Origin: Fragilariopsis cylindrus CCMP1102
Lineage: Eukaryota; Bacillariophyta; Bacillariophyceae; Bacillariales; Bacillariaceae
Direction of reading: 5' to 3'
Length of the DNA stretch: 64,000 nucleotides
NCBI GenBank assembly: GCA_900095095.1
Contig: FMBT01000357.1
Location: forward strand, 181,292-245,291
Part shown: positions 63,401-64,000 of the stretch, piece after piece
How positions within the stretch are numbered: position 1 is the stretch's first letter
Layout of the letters: each line of letters begins with the position of its first letter
Program-made: the position numbers and the translations under genes
Notes under the pieces: generated by a model
Databases searched by the model: none
What the model was told of the DNA's origin: nothing
What the model saw: the letters and a program-made list of their open reading frames with translations, nothing else

Positions 63401-64000
63401 ATGTCTGATTCCCCTACTATTGAGACTGGCAAAGTGAATATGCCAGTCTCAAGGAGTTTCTATTCTAGCTCGGAACATGAATTACACAATTTGCCATTTT
63501 CAATTTCTAGTGGTGAGACTTCTGATCTTAGCTCGGAACATGATGCACCACCTAGAAAGAGTAACAAAGTCAAGATAAAAAGTAACAACGTCAAGATAAA
63601 ATGTGGAAGAATATTGTACAACGTCAATCACATGCCAGTCTCAATAAAATGTGGAAAAATATTGGACAACGTCAGTCACATGCCAGTCTCAAGTAGTTTC
63701 TATTCTAGCTCGGAACATGAATTACATACTAGTATGCCAGTCTCAATTTCTAGTGGTTGACAATTCTTATTTCTAGCGCGGAACGTGATCCCATCTACAA
63801 CGTGTGACGACAATGATGATTCTGGCTCGGAACACGATGTACCATCTACAAAGAGTGATGAAGTCAAGAACGAATTTGGAACTTTAATGTCCTACGTCAA
63901 TACCAATGCACGATCCTTATATTTGTTAACAATAATATATATAACTCCTGTGCTCTATATTTTGGTCCATTTACTTCAGACACGCAATTCGAATCTGCCA
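63401..64000 (+). CDS. Ser/Glu/His repeat protein, partial, one in-frame stop
   Basis: ATG 63401 opens a 119-codon frame with internal repeats: MPVS.SFYSSSEHELH occurs twice, SISSGETSDLSSEHDAPP once, and CG(R/K)IL(Y/D)NV(N/S)HMPVS twice, with Lys-rich KSNKVKIK linkers. It stops at TGA 63758, but the same frame continues open to the window edge with another repeat (DDSGSEHDVPSTKSDEVKNE) and then a hydrophobic helix (YLLTIIYITPVLYILVHLL). The stop lies between repeats, where a GGTTGAC/GGTGA(C/G) comparison suggests an extra T and a compensating indel. Probably one repeat-bearing membrane protein that runs off the window. The function is unknown. Confidence 0.5.

Overview
This is a nuclear genome window from a stramenopile alga, most likely a diatom. 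The evidence: AT-rich, gene-sparse DNA; short GT..AG introns of about 100-530 bp with GTAAGT, GTACGT or GTATGT donors; several proteins with an ER signal followed by an ASAFAP-like Phe motif, the mark of targeting to a red-derived complex plastid; many secreted Cys-rich or Pro/Thr-rich low-complexity proteins; and abundant microsatellites. No rRNA, intact tRNA, CRISPR array, plasmid or viral genome was seen.

Layout. 0.6-2.6 kb: SPINDLY/OGT-like glycosyltransferase (+). 3.8-6.5 kb: frameshifted secreted/membrane protein (+) with a tRNA-derived insertion in an intron. 7.6-8.3 kb: secreted two-module Cys-rich protein (+). 9.0-9.8 kb: low-complexity broken gene (-). 10.8-12.4 kb: plastid double-cupin protein (-). 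13.9-18.4 kb: large secreted G8/beta-helix/EGF-like protein (-) with several frameshifts. 20.5-22.2 kb: PUB-UBX Cdc48 adaptor (-), divergent from a thylakoid-lumen cyclophilin-like protein (+, 22.7-24.0 kb). 24-30.6 kb: gene-poor repeat block with a ~180-bp tandem array, a dispersed ~500-bp repeat and an inverted-repeat element. 30.7-34.9 kb: two tandem Pro-Thr repeat secreted proteins (+). 35.4-37.0 kb: metacaspase (-). 37.7-38.8 kb: MsrA (+). 40.0-41.1 kb: frameshifted secreted protein (-). 42.1-43.2 kb: MPDU1-like PQ-loop membrane protein (+). 44.4-45.1 kb: secreted Cys-rich protein (-). 46.0-46.9 kb: Cys-rich reading frame with three internal stops (+). 47.5-50.2 kb: SEC14/CRAL-TRIO protein with a GOLD-like tail (-). 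52.9-53.9 kb: small membrane protein and a truncated tandem copy (+). 54.0-55.2 kb: basic helical protein (-). 56.1-57.9 kb: type I membrane protein (+). 58.3-59.6 kb: a Cys-containing terminal exon and a P-loop kinase with a plastid-type leader (-). 60.2 kb: small secreted protein (+). 62.5-64 kb: small basic ORF and a Ser/Glu/His repeat protein running off the window (+).

There are no operons. Groupings are by duplication (30.7/33.1 kb, 52.9/53.7 kb) or by shared cell compartment: secretory pathway and cell surface, plastid, and protein quality control (Cdc48 adaptor, MsrA, metacaspase).

Caveat: several genes with clear family signatures and intact splice sites carry single-base frame breaks, while others (UBX, cupin, cyclophilin, metacaspase, MsrA, SEC14) are intact. 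Either assembly indels or ongoing decay of lineage-specific surface proteins could explain this. Exon joins given here are by eye and unsupported by transcripts.
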